From Flagellimonas taeanensis (GTDB lineage Bacteria; Bacteroidota; Bacteroidia; Flavobacteriales; Flavobacteriaceae), in the NCBI RefSeq assembly GCF_003584105.1, contig NZ_QXFO01000024.1, positions 62,001 to 126,000 on the forward strand: a stretch of DNA of 64,000 nucleotides. The letters run 5' to 3'. Below, in pieces: positions 53,284 to 61,340 of this stretch. Every line of letters starts with the position of its first letter. Position 1 is the stretch's first letter. Both the position numbers and the translations under genes were made by a program. The notes under the pieces were generated by a model. That model searched no databases and had not been told where the DNA came from. It worked only from the letters and a program-made list of their open reading frames with translations.

Positions 53284-54333
53284 ATGAAATTATCCAACTT
53301 CAATTTTGAATTGCCCAAGGAACTATTGGCCGAATACCCCGCTGAAAACAGGGATGAATCCAAACTGATGGTGATTCATAGGGATTCTGGAAAAATCGAA
53401 CATAGAATGTTCAAGGACCTTATCGAATATTTTGATGAAGGTGATGTGATGGTCCTGAACAACACCAAGGTATTCCCTGCGAGACTGTTTGGGAACAAGG
53501 AAAAAACTGGGGCTCGCATAGAAGTGTTCTTGCTTCGGGAACTGAACCAGGAACAACGCCTTTGGGACGTTTTGGTGGACCCGGCCAGGAAGATAAGGAT
53601 AGGGAACAAGCTCTATTTTGGGGATGATGAAAGTTTGGTGGCTGAAGTAATCGACAACACCACATCCAGAGGGAGGACCCTTCGTTTCCTTTATGACGGT
53701 TCCTATACTGATTTTAGGAGAAAGCTACGGGAATTGGGAGAAACACCACTTCCCAAATACATCAAAAGGAATGTAGAGCCCGAAGATGAGGAGCGTTACC
53801 AGACCATTTATGCAAAACATGAAGGAGCTGTGGCGGCCCCGACTGCGGGATTGCATTTTTCAAAACATTTGTTGAAGCGCTTGGAAATCAAGGGCATCGA
53901 TTTTGCAGAAGTGACCTTACATGTGGGCTTGGGAACCTTTAACCCTGTGGAGGTAGAGGACCTTTCCAAGCATAAAATGGACAGTGAGGAGCTGGTCATC
54001 GATGAAAAGGCAACAGAAATTGTGAACAGGGCCAAAGTCAAGAAAAAAAGGGTCTGTGCCGTGGGTACCACTGTGATGAGGGGTCTTGAAAGTGCCGTAT
54101 CTTCAGAGCATACCCTAAATACCTACGAAGGGTGGACCAACAAGTTCATCTTCCCTCCATACGATTTCAGCATCGCCAATTGTATGGTCACCAATTTCCA
54201 TTTGCCCAAATCAACTTTGTTGATGATGGTATCCGCATTTGCGGGTCATGACCTTATCAAAAAAGCCTACAAACAGGCCATTTTGGAAGGATATCGCTTT
54301 TACTCCTATGGGGATGCGATGTTGATTCTATAA
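53284..54333 (+). CDS. queA: S-adenosylmethionine:tRNA ribosyltransferase-isomerase
   Basis: A 349-residue enzyme that transfers and rearranges the ribose of SAM onto preQ1 in tRNA, giving epoxyqueuosine. Typical start [28 protein letters not shown], then [35 protein letters not shown] and [16 protein letters not shown]. Single gene with its own promoter and terminator. Confidence 0.96.
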   Translation: MKLSNFNFELPKELLAEYPAENRDESKLMVIHRDSGKIEHRMFKDLIEYFDEGDVMVLNNTKVFPARLFGNKEKTGARIEVFLLRELNQEQRLWDVLVDPARKIRIGNKLYFGDDESLVAEVIDNTTSRGRTLRFLYDGSYTDFRRKLRELGETPLPKYIKRNVEPEDEERYQTIYAKHEGAVAAPTAGLHFSKHLLKRLEIKGIDFAEVTLHVGLGTFNPVEVEDLSKHKMDSEELVIDEKATEIVNRAKVKKKRVCAVGTTVMRGLESAVSSEHTLNTYEGWTNKFIFPPYDFSIANCMVTNFHLPKSTLLMMVSAFAGHDLIKKAYKQAILEGYRFYSYGDAMLIL

Positions 54334-54356
54334 ATGCATAAAATGAACAAACCTAG

Positions 54357-54391
54357 AATCCCGTTCGGTTCCGCGACCAACGGGATTTTTT
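54357..54391 (+). terminator. Rho-independent terminator after queA
   Basis: AATCCCGTT (54357-54365) and AACGGGATT (54379-54387) with a GGT/ACC inner pair, then T residues. Confidence 0.88.
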
Positions 54392-54409
54392 CTTGATTAT
54401 CTTTATCCT

Positions 54410-55450
54410 GTGGAAACCAAAAAGAAGGACATACGGGCATTGACCAAGGAACAGCTTCGGCAGTTCTTTGTGGAGCATGGGGACAAGGCCTTTCGGGGCA
54501 ACCAAGTCTATGAATGGCTTTGGCAGAAATCGGCCCATACCTTTGATGCCATGACCAATGTTTCCAAGGAAACCCGACAAATGTTGGAAGAGAACTTCGT
54601 GATCAACCACATACGGGTGGACCAAATGCAGCGCAGTTCCGATGGAACCATCAAAAATGCGGTGCGCTTGCACGATGGACTTGTGGTGGAATCCGTTTTG
54701 ATCCCGACCGAGACCCGGACCACCGCCTGCGTTTCCAGTCAGGTGGGTTGTAGTCTGGATTGCCGGTTCTGTGCCACTGCCCGCATGAAACGGATGCGAA
54801 ACCTGAACCCGGATGAGATCTACGATCAGGTAGTGGCCATAGACAACGAAAGCAGGCTCTATTTTGACCGTCCTCTGAGCAATATTGTGTTCATGGGCAT
54901 GGGCGAACCCCTGATGAATTATAACAACGTGCTTAAGGCCATTGAAATGATTACCTCGCCCGAAGGATTGGGCATGTCCCCAAGACGGATCACGGTATCC
55001 ACTTCCGGGGTGCCCAAAATGATCAAGAAAATGGCCGATGAAGAAGTCAAGTTTCGTTTGGCGGTCTCCCTACATTCCGCTATTGATGAGGTGCGGACCT
55101 CCATCATGCCCTTCAATGCCACCTTCCCCTTGAAAGATCTTCGGGAGGCATTGGAATATTGGTACAGCAAGACCAAAAACAGGATTACCTACGAATATGT
55201 GGTCTGGAAAGGCATAAACGATACCAGGGAAGCGGTGGATGCCCTGGTCAAATTCTGCAAGTTCGCTCCGTCCAAGGTCAATTTGATCGAGTATAACCCC
55301 ATAGACGATGGCGAGTTCCAACAAGCCTCCATGGATGCGGTCGAAATGTACCGAAGCATTCTGGAGAGCAATGGCATTACGGTTACCGTTCGTAGGTCCA
55401 GAGGAAAGGATATCGATGCCGCATGTGGGCAGCTGGCCAATAAAAGTTAG
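54410..55450 (+). CDS. rlmN: 23S rRNA/tRNA adenine C2-methyltransferase (radical SAM)
   Basis: A 346-residue enzyme methylating A2503 of 23S rRNA and A37 of tRNA. The radical-SAM cluster motif is Cys114-x3-Cys118-x2-Cys121 (GCSLDCRFC), with FMGMGEPLMNY after it and a catalytic Cys near the C-terminus (DAACGQL). Start GTG 54410 (ETKKKDIRALTKEQL); no ATG is available before the conserved part. Confidence 0.95.
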   Translation: METKKKDIRALTKEQLRQFFVEHGDKAFRGNQVYEWLWQKSAHTFDAMTNVSKETRQMLEENFVINHIRVDQMQRSSDGTIKNAVRLHDGLVVESVLIPTETRTTACVSSQVGCSLDCRFCATARMKRMRNLNPDEIYDQVVAIDNESRLYFDRPLSNIVFMGMGEPLMNYNNVLKAIEMITSPEGLGMSPRRITVSTSGVPKMIKKMADEEVKFRLAVSLHSAIDEVRTSIMPFNATFPLKDLREALEYWYSKTKNRITYEYVVWKGINDTREAVDALVKFCKFAPSKVNLIEYNPIDDGEFQQASMDAVEMYRSILESNGITVTVRRSRGKDIDAACGQLANKS

Positions 55451-55453
55451 TTT

Positions 55454-55486
<33 letters not shown>

Positions 55487-55522
55487 ATTGTCACGTGAGC
55501 TGTCACCCTGGGCATTGGTTAC

Positions 55523-55536
55523 TGAGCGTAGTCGAA
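55523..55536 (+). repeat. Dispersed palindromic repeat core copy
   Basis: TGAGCGTAGTCGAA, identical to the core of the copies around the GIY-YIG gene, here between the two heptamer arrays. Confidence 0.8.
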
Positions 55537-55634
55537 GTAAGTCGATGGGGCAGTCGAAACGCAGAAAGTCGGCAAATACCAATTTTAAAATCCCAAATTC
55601 CAATAACCAAGTAAACAGAAATTTTGTTTCTTCC

Positions 55635-55739
55635 TTAACCCTTAACCCTTAACCCTTAACCCTTAACCCTTAACCCTTAACCCTTAACCCTTAACCCTTA
55701 ACCCTTAACCCTCAACCCTCAACCCTCAACCCTCAACCC
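55635..55739 (+). repeat. Tandem repeat, TTAACCC x 11 followed by TCAACCC x 4
   Basis: A 105-base perfect heptamer array. The first 11 units are TTAACCC, the last 4 carry one substitution (TCAACCC), so the variant unit was amplified as a block. Confidence 0.95.
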
Positions 55740-55859
55740 TGAAACCCCTCAAATCATCGATACTTTCGCCCCTCGAGCTTAAATCTTTGCGCATCTTTAT
55801 ACCAACTCTTTCATTTTCCCTACTTTTAAGGCTTCAAAATCAAACGCACCAAACTGTTG

Positions 55860-56834
55860 TTGAAAATAGTATCTCAGATCAGGGAGCCCATAGAGGATGA
55901 AATGGAACTTTTTGAGGAAAAATTCCTTAAATCCATGTCGTCCAAAGTGGCATTGTTCAATAGGATCACCTACTATATTGTCAACAGAAAGGGCAAACAG
56001 ATGCGGCCCATGTTCGTTTTCCTTACCGCTAAATTATTGAATGGCAAGGTGAACGAAAGGACCTATACCGGGGCTTCAATCATCGAATTGATCCACACGG
56101 CCAGCCTGGTCCATGACGATGTGGTGGACGACAGCAACAAACGAAGGGGATTTTTTTCCATCAATGCCCTTTGGAAGAATAAAATTGCCGTTTTGGTGGG
56201 TGATTTTCTTTTTTCGAAAGGCCTATTGGTCTCCTTGGAAAGCAAGGACTACGATTTGCTCCATATCATTTCCAATGCCGTTCGGGATATGAGCGAAGGT
56301 GAGTTGTTGCAGATTGAGAAGGCTCGTCTCCTCGACATTACCGAAGAGGTATATTATGATATTATCCGCCAAAAAACAGCGACCCTCATTGCGGCCTGTT
56401 GCAGCATGGGCGCCTGTTCCGTCCGGCCCGATTCCGAAGAGGTGGAGACCTTTAGAAAGTTTGGGGAACTCTGTGGCATGGCCTTCCAGATAAAGGATGA
56501 CCTTTTTGACTATGGTGCCGAACAGATCGGAAAGCCCACGGGCATCGACATCAAAGAGCAGAAGATGACCCTTCCCTTGATCTATGTTTTGAACCAAAGC
56601 GACAAGGAAAGAAAAAAATGGCTGATCAATTCCATCAAAAACCACAACAAGAACAAGAAAAGGGTAAAGGAGGTCATCGCCTATGTGAAGGAAATGGGCG
56701 GGTTGGAATATGCCGTGTCCAAAATGTTGGAATTTAAGGACGAGGCCCTTGCCATCTTGGACAATTACCCCGATTCCGAATACAAAAGTGCCCTCACACT
56801 GATGGTCAACTATGTGGTTGATCGAAAAAAATAA
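55860..56834 (+). CDS. Polyprenyl (isoprenyl) diphosphate synthase
   Basis: A 324-residue all-helical prenyltransferase. First Asp-rich motif HDDVVDD (LVHDDVVDDSNKRRG), second KDDLFDY, with GKQMRPMFVFL before them. Likely makes the octaprenyl-type side chain of menaquinone, by analogy with the long-chain class. The start is one of two adjacent TTG codons (55857, 55860); the second gives MKIVSQIREP, the usual beginning. No ATG lies before the conserved region. Confidence 0.93.
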   Translation: MKIVSQIREPIEDEMELFEEKFLKSMSSKVALFNRITYYIVNRKGKQMRPMFVFLTAKLLNGKVNERTYTGASIIELIHTASLVHDDVVDDSNKRRGFFSINALWKNKIAVLVGDFLFSKGLLVSLESKDYDLLHIISNAVRDMSEGELLQIEKARLLDITEEVYYDIIRQKTATLIAACCSMGACSVRPDSEEVETFRKFGELCGMAFQIKDDLFDYGAEQIGKPTGIDIKEQKMTLPLIYVLNQSDKERKKWLINSIKNHNKNKKRVKEVIAYVKEMGGLEYAVSKMLEFKDEALAILDNYPDSEYKSALTLMVNYVVDRKK

Positions 56835-56944
56835 AATATAAATAATTGATTTTCAGTTTTTAATGAAAAAATTTATTTTTTCAGGCAACTCCTATTGTAC
56901 ATTATCCGTCTATCTAAATAGAACCGCTTTTTGAAACCAAACTT

Positions 56945-57514
56945 TTGAAGATCATTTCGCTATATAACAATGAAGGCCAATTGATAAAAAAGGCTGTGAA
57001 AGGTGACCAGCAGGCCCAAAAGGTACTGTATGGGAAGTATGCGCCAAAAATGTTGGGCGTGTGCAGACAGTACATCAAGGACCAGCATTTTGCGGAGGAC
57101 GTCATGATCAATGGTTTCATCAAGGTGTTCAAAAACCTGGACACATTTGCGCACAAGGGAAGTTTTGAGGGGTGGATCAGAGCCATTATGGTGAGGGAGA
57201 GCATTTCCCATCTGCGGAAAAAGCAGTTTGTGGTCTATGACGATGAAGTGTTTGATGCCCAGCCCAAAGAAACGGTCAGTGGTGATGGATTGTTGGATGT
57301 GGAATACGTGCAGCAGCTTATCGATTCACTCCCAGAAGGGTACAAAACTGTTTTCCTGCTCCATGCCATAGAGGGGTATGGCCACCAAGAGATAGCCGAA
57401 ATGCTGGAAATCTCGGAAGGGACCTCCAAATCGCAGCTGTTCAAGGCGAGAAAGATGCTTCAGGAAAATTTGACTTTAAAAGGAATGTCGCCCAAAACAA
57501 GGTTGGGCAAGTAA
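56945..57514 (+). CDS. ECF-type RNA polymerase sigma factor
   Basis: A 189-residue sigma factor. Region 2 is VLYGKYAPKMLGVCRQYIKDQHFAEDV with FIKVFKNLDTF, and region 4 LPEGYKTVFLLHAIEGYGHQEIAEMLEISEGTSKSQLFKARKML. The start is TTG 56945, as no ATG precedes region 2. Followed 10 bases later by a single-pass membrane protein that looks like its anti-sigma factor. Confidence 0.93.
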   Translation: MKIISLYNNEGQLIKKAVKGDQQAQKVLYGKYAPKMLGVCRQYIKDQHFAEDVMINGFIKVFKNLDTFAHKGSFEGWIRAIMVRESISHLRKKQFVVYDDEVFDAQPKETVSGDGLLDVEYVQQLIDSLPEGYKTVFLLHAIEGYGHQEIAEMLEISEGTSKSQLFKARKMLQENLTLKGMSPKTRLGK

Positions 57515-57524
57515 AGCATAGGAT

Positions 57525-58265
57525 ATGGATAAATTGGAAAAGCATATCAAGGAAAAGCTGGAGGAGCGTACCATAACTCCTTCACCCGGGGCCTGGGACA
57601 AAATTGCGTCGCAATTGGATGCCGCACCCAAGAAGAAAGGCAAAAAATGGCAAGTGTATGCCATGGCCGCAAGTTTTGTGGGCATTTTGCTGCTGTCCCT
57701 ATTGTTTGTGAACAAAGGGAAAACCATCCCGGAAATCCAAGTCGTGGAAGAAAAAGTGGATCAAATCGATATGGAAAAGAAAAACGAAACCCAATCCCCT
57801 CGACAGGAGCTTACCAAAACCCTTCCGGTACAAGAGGAGACCAAGGTGGTCAACAACGGTCTGGAACCGATGCCCGAAGAAAACCCAAAGGGTTTTACCG
57901 ACGAGCTCCCGATTTCGCAACCGGTATTGGCCCAAGAGGAAACAAAACAGTTGGAACGGGACAAGCTGATCAAAGAGTCGGATGCATTGATCACGCAGAA
58001 AGTGGAAGAAGTGGTGGCCCAGGTACAGCATATGGAAGGTTTGAACAGGGGGGTCTCGGATGCTGAGGTGGATTCATTGCTCAGGGAGGCCCAGAAACAG
58101 ATCATGGCCGACAAATTGTTCCCTAAAAACGGGTCTGTGGATGCCATGACCTTGCTCGCCGAAGTAGAGGAGGAACTGGACGAGTCGTTCAGGGACCAAA
58201 TATTCGATGCGCTCAAGGAGGGATATTTCAAACTGCGTACTGCCGTGGCCGACCGAAACAATTAA
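57525..58265 (+). CDS. Probable anti-sigma factor, single-pass membrane protein
   Basis: A 246-residue protein with a cytoplasmic N-terminus (DKLEKHIKEKLEERTITPSPGAWDKI), one membrane helix near 45-63 (VYAMAASFVGILLLSLLFV) and a long acidic periplasmic part with coiled-coil tendency. The PSPGAWDKIASQL motif is common in Bacteroidota proteins paired with ECF sigma factors. The role is inferred from order: sigma, membrane protein, envelope target. Confidence 0.78.
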   Translation: MDKLEKHIKEKLEERTITPSPGAWDKIASQLDAAPKKKGKKWQVYAMAASFVGILLLSLLFVNKGKTIPEIQVVEEKVDQIDMEKKNETQSPRQELTKTLPVQEETKVVNNGLEPMPEENPKGFTDELPISQPVLAQEETKQLERDKLIKESDALITQKVEEVVAQVQHMEGLNRGVSDAEVDSLLREAQKQIMADKLFPKNGSVDAMTLLAEVEEELDESFRDQIFDALKEGYFKLRTAVADRNN

Positions 58266-58299
58266 AATTTTTATTCATCAATCAAAATACCTTTCTATT

Positions 58300-58322
58300 C
58301 CTGCCCAAGCTGTTTGGGCAGG
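58300..58322 (+). other. Intercistronic hairpin without T run
   Basis: CCTGCCCAA (58300-58308), 5-base loop, TTGGGCAGG (58314-58322), between the anti-sigma gene and the barrel gene. No T tract, so more likely an mRNA-stability or processing element than a terminator. Confidence 0.5.
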
Positions 58323-58352
58323 GACAAGGAAGGCTATAATCCAGAAACAATC

Positions 58353-59423
58353 ATGAAAACAATTACATTTTATTTGGCAACACTGGTATTTCTCTTGGTT
58401 TCCCACCAAATCTTGGGGCAGGAAGACTATGAAAAGGAAATCAAGGCCCTGAAAATCGAAAGGGAGCGTATCGTGGAACAGGAAAAAGAAGCTCTCAAAG
58501 TAGAGGTGAAGGACATCAATAGGCGTTTGGAACGGGGAGATATTTCCGAAGCCGAAGCAAAGGTGCTAAAAGAGGAAGTGGCCAAACGTAGGGCCATGAA
58601 CATTGAAGAAAGGGTTGCCATTGTGGACAACAGGATCTCCCTTTTGGAGCGCAACGAAGGGCAGGTGCTTACCTTGTCCGAACTGGATACCTTGGATAAC
58701 GACCGGACCCACATCGGCATCATGATCGATGGAAAACCTGCAATCTGGTTCAATTCGAACAGATGGAAAAAGGACATCAAATACGACAGACGGACCTACT
58801 CTGACTTTGTCATGGCCATAGGTCTCAATAATGCCCTGATTGAGGGGCAATCATTGGACGATTCCCCGTACAAAATCGGTGGGAGCCGATTTTTTGAAAT
58901 GGGTTGGCAGTGGCGCACCCGTGTTTTTGAAAATTCGAACTGGCTGCGGCTCAACTATGGGTTTTCATTCCAGTTCAACGGTCTGAAACCAAAGGACAAC
59001 CAGATTTTTGTCAAAAATGGCGATCAGACTGTTTTGGAGGAGTTCGAATACGACTTGGACAAATCCAAACTGCGAATGGACAACTTGGTCTTCCCGGTAC
59101 ATTTTGAATTTGGCCCTTCCCGGTTTCGAAAAACGGAACGCACCATCCGATATTCCATTCGAGATCAGTTCAGGGTAGGTCTGGGAGGATATGGAGGTTT
59201 CAATTTGGGAACCCGTCAAAAACTCAAGTATAGTAGGGATGGGGAGGATGTCAAGGACAAGCTCAAGAGGGACTACAATACCAGCGACCTGATCTATGGA
59301 GTAAGCGGCTATATGGGATTTGATGGGGTGTTGCTATACGTCAAGTACGACCTGAACCCCATTTTTCAGGATGCAGATATCAAACAGAACAATATTTCCT
59401 TGGGCCTTCGGTTCGATATATGA
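58353..59423 (+). CDS. Outer-membrane barrel protein with N-terminal coiled coil
   Basis: A 356-residue protein from ATG 58353: signal peptide (KTITFYLATLVFLLVSHQILGQ), then about 90 residues of charged coiled coil (EKEIKALKIERERIVEQEKEALKVEVKD...), then a beta-rich domain (MAIGLNNALIEG, FEMGWQWRTRVFENSNWLRLNYGFSFQF) ending NNISLGLRFDI, a barrel-like end. The family is not recognised. Its position after the ECF sigma/anti-sigma pair suggests an envelope-stress target. The longer in-frame start lies in the hairpin and is rejected. Confidence 0.78.
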   Translation: MKTITFYLATLVFLLVSHQILGQEDYEKEIKALKIERERIVEQEKEALKVEVKDINRRLERGDISEAEAKVLKEEVAKRRAMNIEERVAIVDNRISLLERNEGQVLTLSELDTLDNDRTHIGIMIDGKPAIWFNSNRWKKDIKYDRRTYSDFVMAIGLNNALIEGQSLDDSPYKIGGSRFFEMGWQWRTRVFENSNWLRLNYGFSFQFNGLKPKDNQIFVKNGDQTVLEEFEYDLDKSKLRMDNLVFPVHFEFGPSRFRKTERTIRYSIRDQFRVGLGGYGGFNLGTRQKLKYSRDGEDVKDKLKRDYNTSDLIYGVSGYMGFDGVLLYVKYDLNPIFQDADIKQNNISLGLRFDI

Positions 59424-59442
59424 CCGAAACAATGTTGAATGT

Positions 59443-59589
59443 AAAGGTCTAAAAAGTGTCATTCTGAATGAAATGAAGAATCTTATTAAAGTTCAACTCT
59501 TCGATAATTGGTTGAACGAGATTCTTCGACTGTCCCTTCGACTGCGCTCAGGGTGACAGCTCAAAATGACACTTTTTAGACCTTTTTTT
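59443..59589. repeat. Composite hairpin repeat acting as terminator between convergent genes
   Basis: The outer arms 59443-59463 and 59565-59585 are perfect 21-bp inverted repeats (AAAGGTCTAAAAAGTGTCAT...). Nested inside are GAAGAATCT and AGATTCTTC, and a copy of the dispersed element (CTTCGACTGCGCTCAGGGTGAC). A T run follows at 59583-59589. Confidence 0.88.
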
Positions 59590-59590
59590 G

Positions 59591-59833
59591 TTAGGACGAT
59601 AGGGCCCGTTCCATCTCAGGCGTAAACTCTTCCTTGTAATAGACCCGTTTGCAGTGAGAACATTCCGCATGGCGGATAGTATTGAGGGTAAAAATGGGTA
59701 TCCAGAACAAATGGGCATGATTGGGCTGGGAAACTGCTGTCAATGTATCCTTTTGGTGGCAGTGCGGACAGTTGACATTTTTCAAGGTTTTGGTCTCTTT
59801 TTTTCCAGGCCTGGTTCCGAAGAAAAGAATCAT
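59591..59833 (-). CDS. Small zinc-ribbon protein
   Basis: An 80-residue protein with two Cys pairs, CPHC (near 22-25) and CSHC (near 58-61), flanking a hydrophobic middle (HAHLFWIPIFTLNTIRHA). This matches zinc-ribbon-containing small proteins of Bacteroidota. It could bind zinc; function unknown. Begins downstream of the DUF6150-like gene on the same strand. Confidence 0.78.
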   Translation of the reverse strand: MILFFGTRPGKKETKTLKNVNCPHCHQKDTLTAVSQPNHAHLFWIPIFTLNTIRHAECSHCKRVYYKEEFTPEMERALSS

Positions 59834-59869
59834 ATGTTTCGATTTGTATGCAAAGATACAGCCTTGGGA

Positions 59870-60220
59870 TCATTCCAGGATCGGGAATTCGAGTGCCAGT
59901 CTTTTGGCATCGTTCCTCCATCCCGCTTTATGATCCCGGTCCACAAAGAACACCGTAAGATCTGCCTTGTATTCTCGATCTACAAAGAACACCTCAAAAT
60001 CTGCCTTGTAATCACTGTCCGTAAAAAACCATAGGCCCTTATTGTATTTCGCCTTGTATTCCCGGTCCACTTTATGGACAAGGAGGTCGGCTTTGTATTC
60101 GCTATCTACCTCAAAAATCAAATAATCGGCCTTATAGTCGGCATCCACTTCAAAGACACGTTGCGCCGAAAGGGCAGGAGAAAGGAGGGTCAGGATAAGA
60201 ATAGGGAGTATGTTTTTCAT
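59870..60220 (-). CDS. Secreted tandem-repeat protein (DUF6150-like)
   Basis: A 116-residue protein with a signal peptide (KNILPILILTLLSPALSAQ) and then about six copies of a 13-residue unit of the form F-x-V-D-x-E/D-Y-K-A-D-x-x-V (FEVDADYKADYLI, FEVDSEYKADLLV, HKVDREYKA, FTDSDYKADFEV, FFVDREYKADLTV, FFVDRDHKAGW). The alternation suggests short beta hairpins stacked in the periplasm. I recall DUF6150 as the family name. No known activity. Confidence 0.8.
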   Translation of the reverse strand: MKNILPILILTLLSPALSAQRVFEVDADYKADYLIFEVDSEYKADLLVHKVDREYKAKYNKGLWFFTDSDYKADFEVFFVDREYKADLTVFFVDRDHKAGWRNDAKRLALEFPILE

Positions 60221-60302
60221 AATGAAATGATTGGGACAAAATTGGTGCCATGATATATTGGTATAGGTTGAGCATGTCCAAAATAAGAAAAACAGCGGTT
60301 CA

Positions 60303-60971
60303 TTGTTGAATATTCTCTACATTCGCACACATTTTGAACCATTGGAAACCTACCACAGTTTGGAGGATTGGTTGTCTTGGATGGATGACCTCTCCAGTAA
60401 GGATTACGTGATCATTGACCATTTTCTTCGGGATGAACTCTATGCCGAGATCAGGTCTTTTTTTCTGGACATGCTGCCCAAGTTCAATGAGGCGGGGATA
60501 GGTGCCGATACCGAAAAGCAGGTTAACAGCAAGATCAGGGGCGATTTCACCTATTGGCTGGATCGGGAAAGGGACAGTCACCTGAAGACTTATTGGGGAT
60601 TGGTGGATGAAACCATGCAGATGTTCAACCGATATTGCTACCTCAGTCTTTCTGGATATGAGTTCCATTTGGCGCATTACCCTTCGGGTGGGCATTACGA
60701 TAAACATTTGGACCAGTTTGAGCGCAGGAACAACCGGATGATCTCTGTGGTGATTTATCTTAATGAGGGTTGGCAAAGCGGGGACGGTGGGGAACTGGAA
60801 ATCTTTGAAAAGGACGGTTCCAGTTTTTTGGTAGACCCTTTGGCCGCTCGGTGCGTGATGTTCAAAAGTGCGGAAGTGCCACATGCGGTGCTCCAAGCGC
60901 ACAAAAGTAGGTTCAGCCTAACGGGATGGCTGCTCTACCAGCCTTCTGCCTTGGGCCAGTTTTTTGGATGA
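60303..60971 (+). CDS. 2-Oxoglutarate/Fe(II)-dependent oxygenase, prolyl-4-hydroxylase-like
   Basis: A 222-residue frame with the double-stranded beta-helix iron site: His131-x-Asp133 (GGHYDKHLD), distal His194 (VPHAVL) and the 2-oxoglutarate-binding Arg203 (SRFSLTGW). YVIIDHFL begins the domain, and DGGELEIFE fits the P4Hc class. The start is uncertain: TTG 60303, TTG 60342 or ATG 60381 are all possible. Substrate unknown; relatives hydroxylate proteins or small molecules. Ends 2 bases before the convergent small gene. Confidence 0.88.
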   Translation: MLNILYIRTHFEPLETYHSLEDWLSWMDDLSSKDYVIIDHFLRDELYAEIRSFFLDMLPKFNEAGIGADTEKQVNSKIRGDFTYWLDRERDSHLKTYWGLVDETMQMFNRYCYLSLSGYEFHLAHYPSGGHYDKHLDQFERRNNRMISVVIYLNEGWQSGDGGELEIFEKDGSSFLVDPLAARCVMFKSAEVPHAVLQAHKSRFSLTGWLLYQPSALGQFFG

Positions 60972-60973
60972 GC

Positions 60974-61282
60974 CTAGCTTCTTGCCATCGGAATTTTTTT
61001 GATAAGCTCTTCATTTTGGTTGTGTTCCGCACTGTAGGACATCACTAGAGTGCCCTTGGTGCCGTCAGAGGCCTCAATGGTGAACACGGTGGCTTGGTCT
61101 TCAGGGTTGGTCATTCCCTCAAATCGGTAGCTGTTGACAATTTTTAGTGCGTCGGGCTGATATTCCTTTTTGGAATATAGTGCTTTGATGCAGTTGTCCC
61201 CAGCTTCAAAATCTTCCTCATACCCTTCTTGGGTCAAGGTGTTTATGGCTTCGGAAAGCGTGTCAAAATTATGTCTGTCCAT
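60974..61282 (-). CDS. Conserved small cytosolic protein, unknown function
   Basis: A 102-residue protein (DRHNFDTLSEAINTLTQEGYEEDF... ATVFTIEASDGTKGTLVMSYSA). No signal peptide or membrane segment. Such proteins in Bacteroidota are often labelled phosphoribosylpyrophosphate synthetase, but at this size no PRPP synthetase motif is present, so that name is not supported. Confidence 0.75.
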   Translation of the reverse strand: MDRHNFDTLSEAINTLTQEGYEEDFEAGDNCIKALYSKKEYQPDALKIVNSYRFEGMTNPEDQATVFTIEASDGTKGTLVMSYSAEHNQNEELIKKIPMARS

Positions 61283-61340
61283 GGGTCTTCTATTATTTTG
61301 TTTCTACTTCATTGGATAAAAAATTCGATTTTTCTTCCAT

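Noticed and set aside
55635-55739. Telomere-like TTAACCC array as evidence of a linear replicon end or eukaryotic sequence
   Set aside because: It is internal to a bacterial gene region with normal genes on both sides; a simple heptamer slippage array explains it.
60974-61282. Phosphoribosylpyrophosphate synthetase label for the 102-residue protein
   Set aside because: No PRPP-binding loop or ATP site, and a third of the needed length; kept as unknown.
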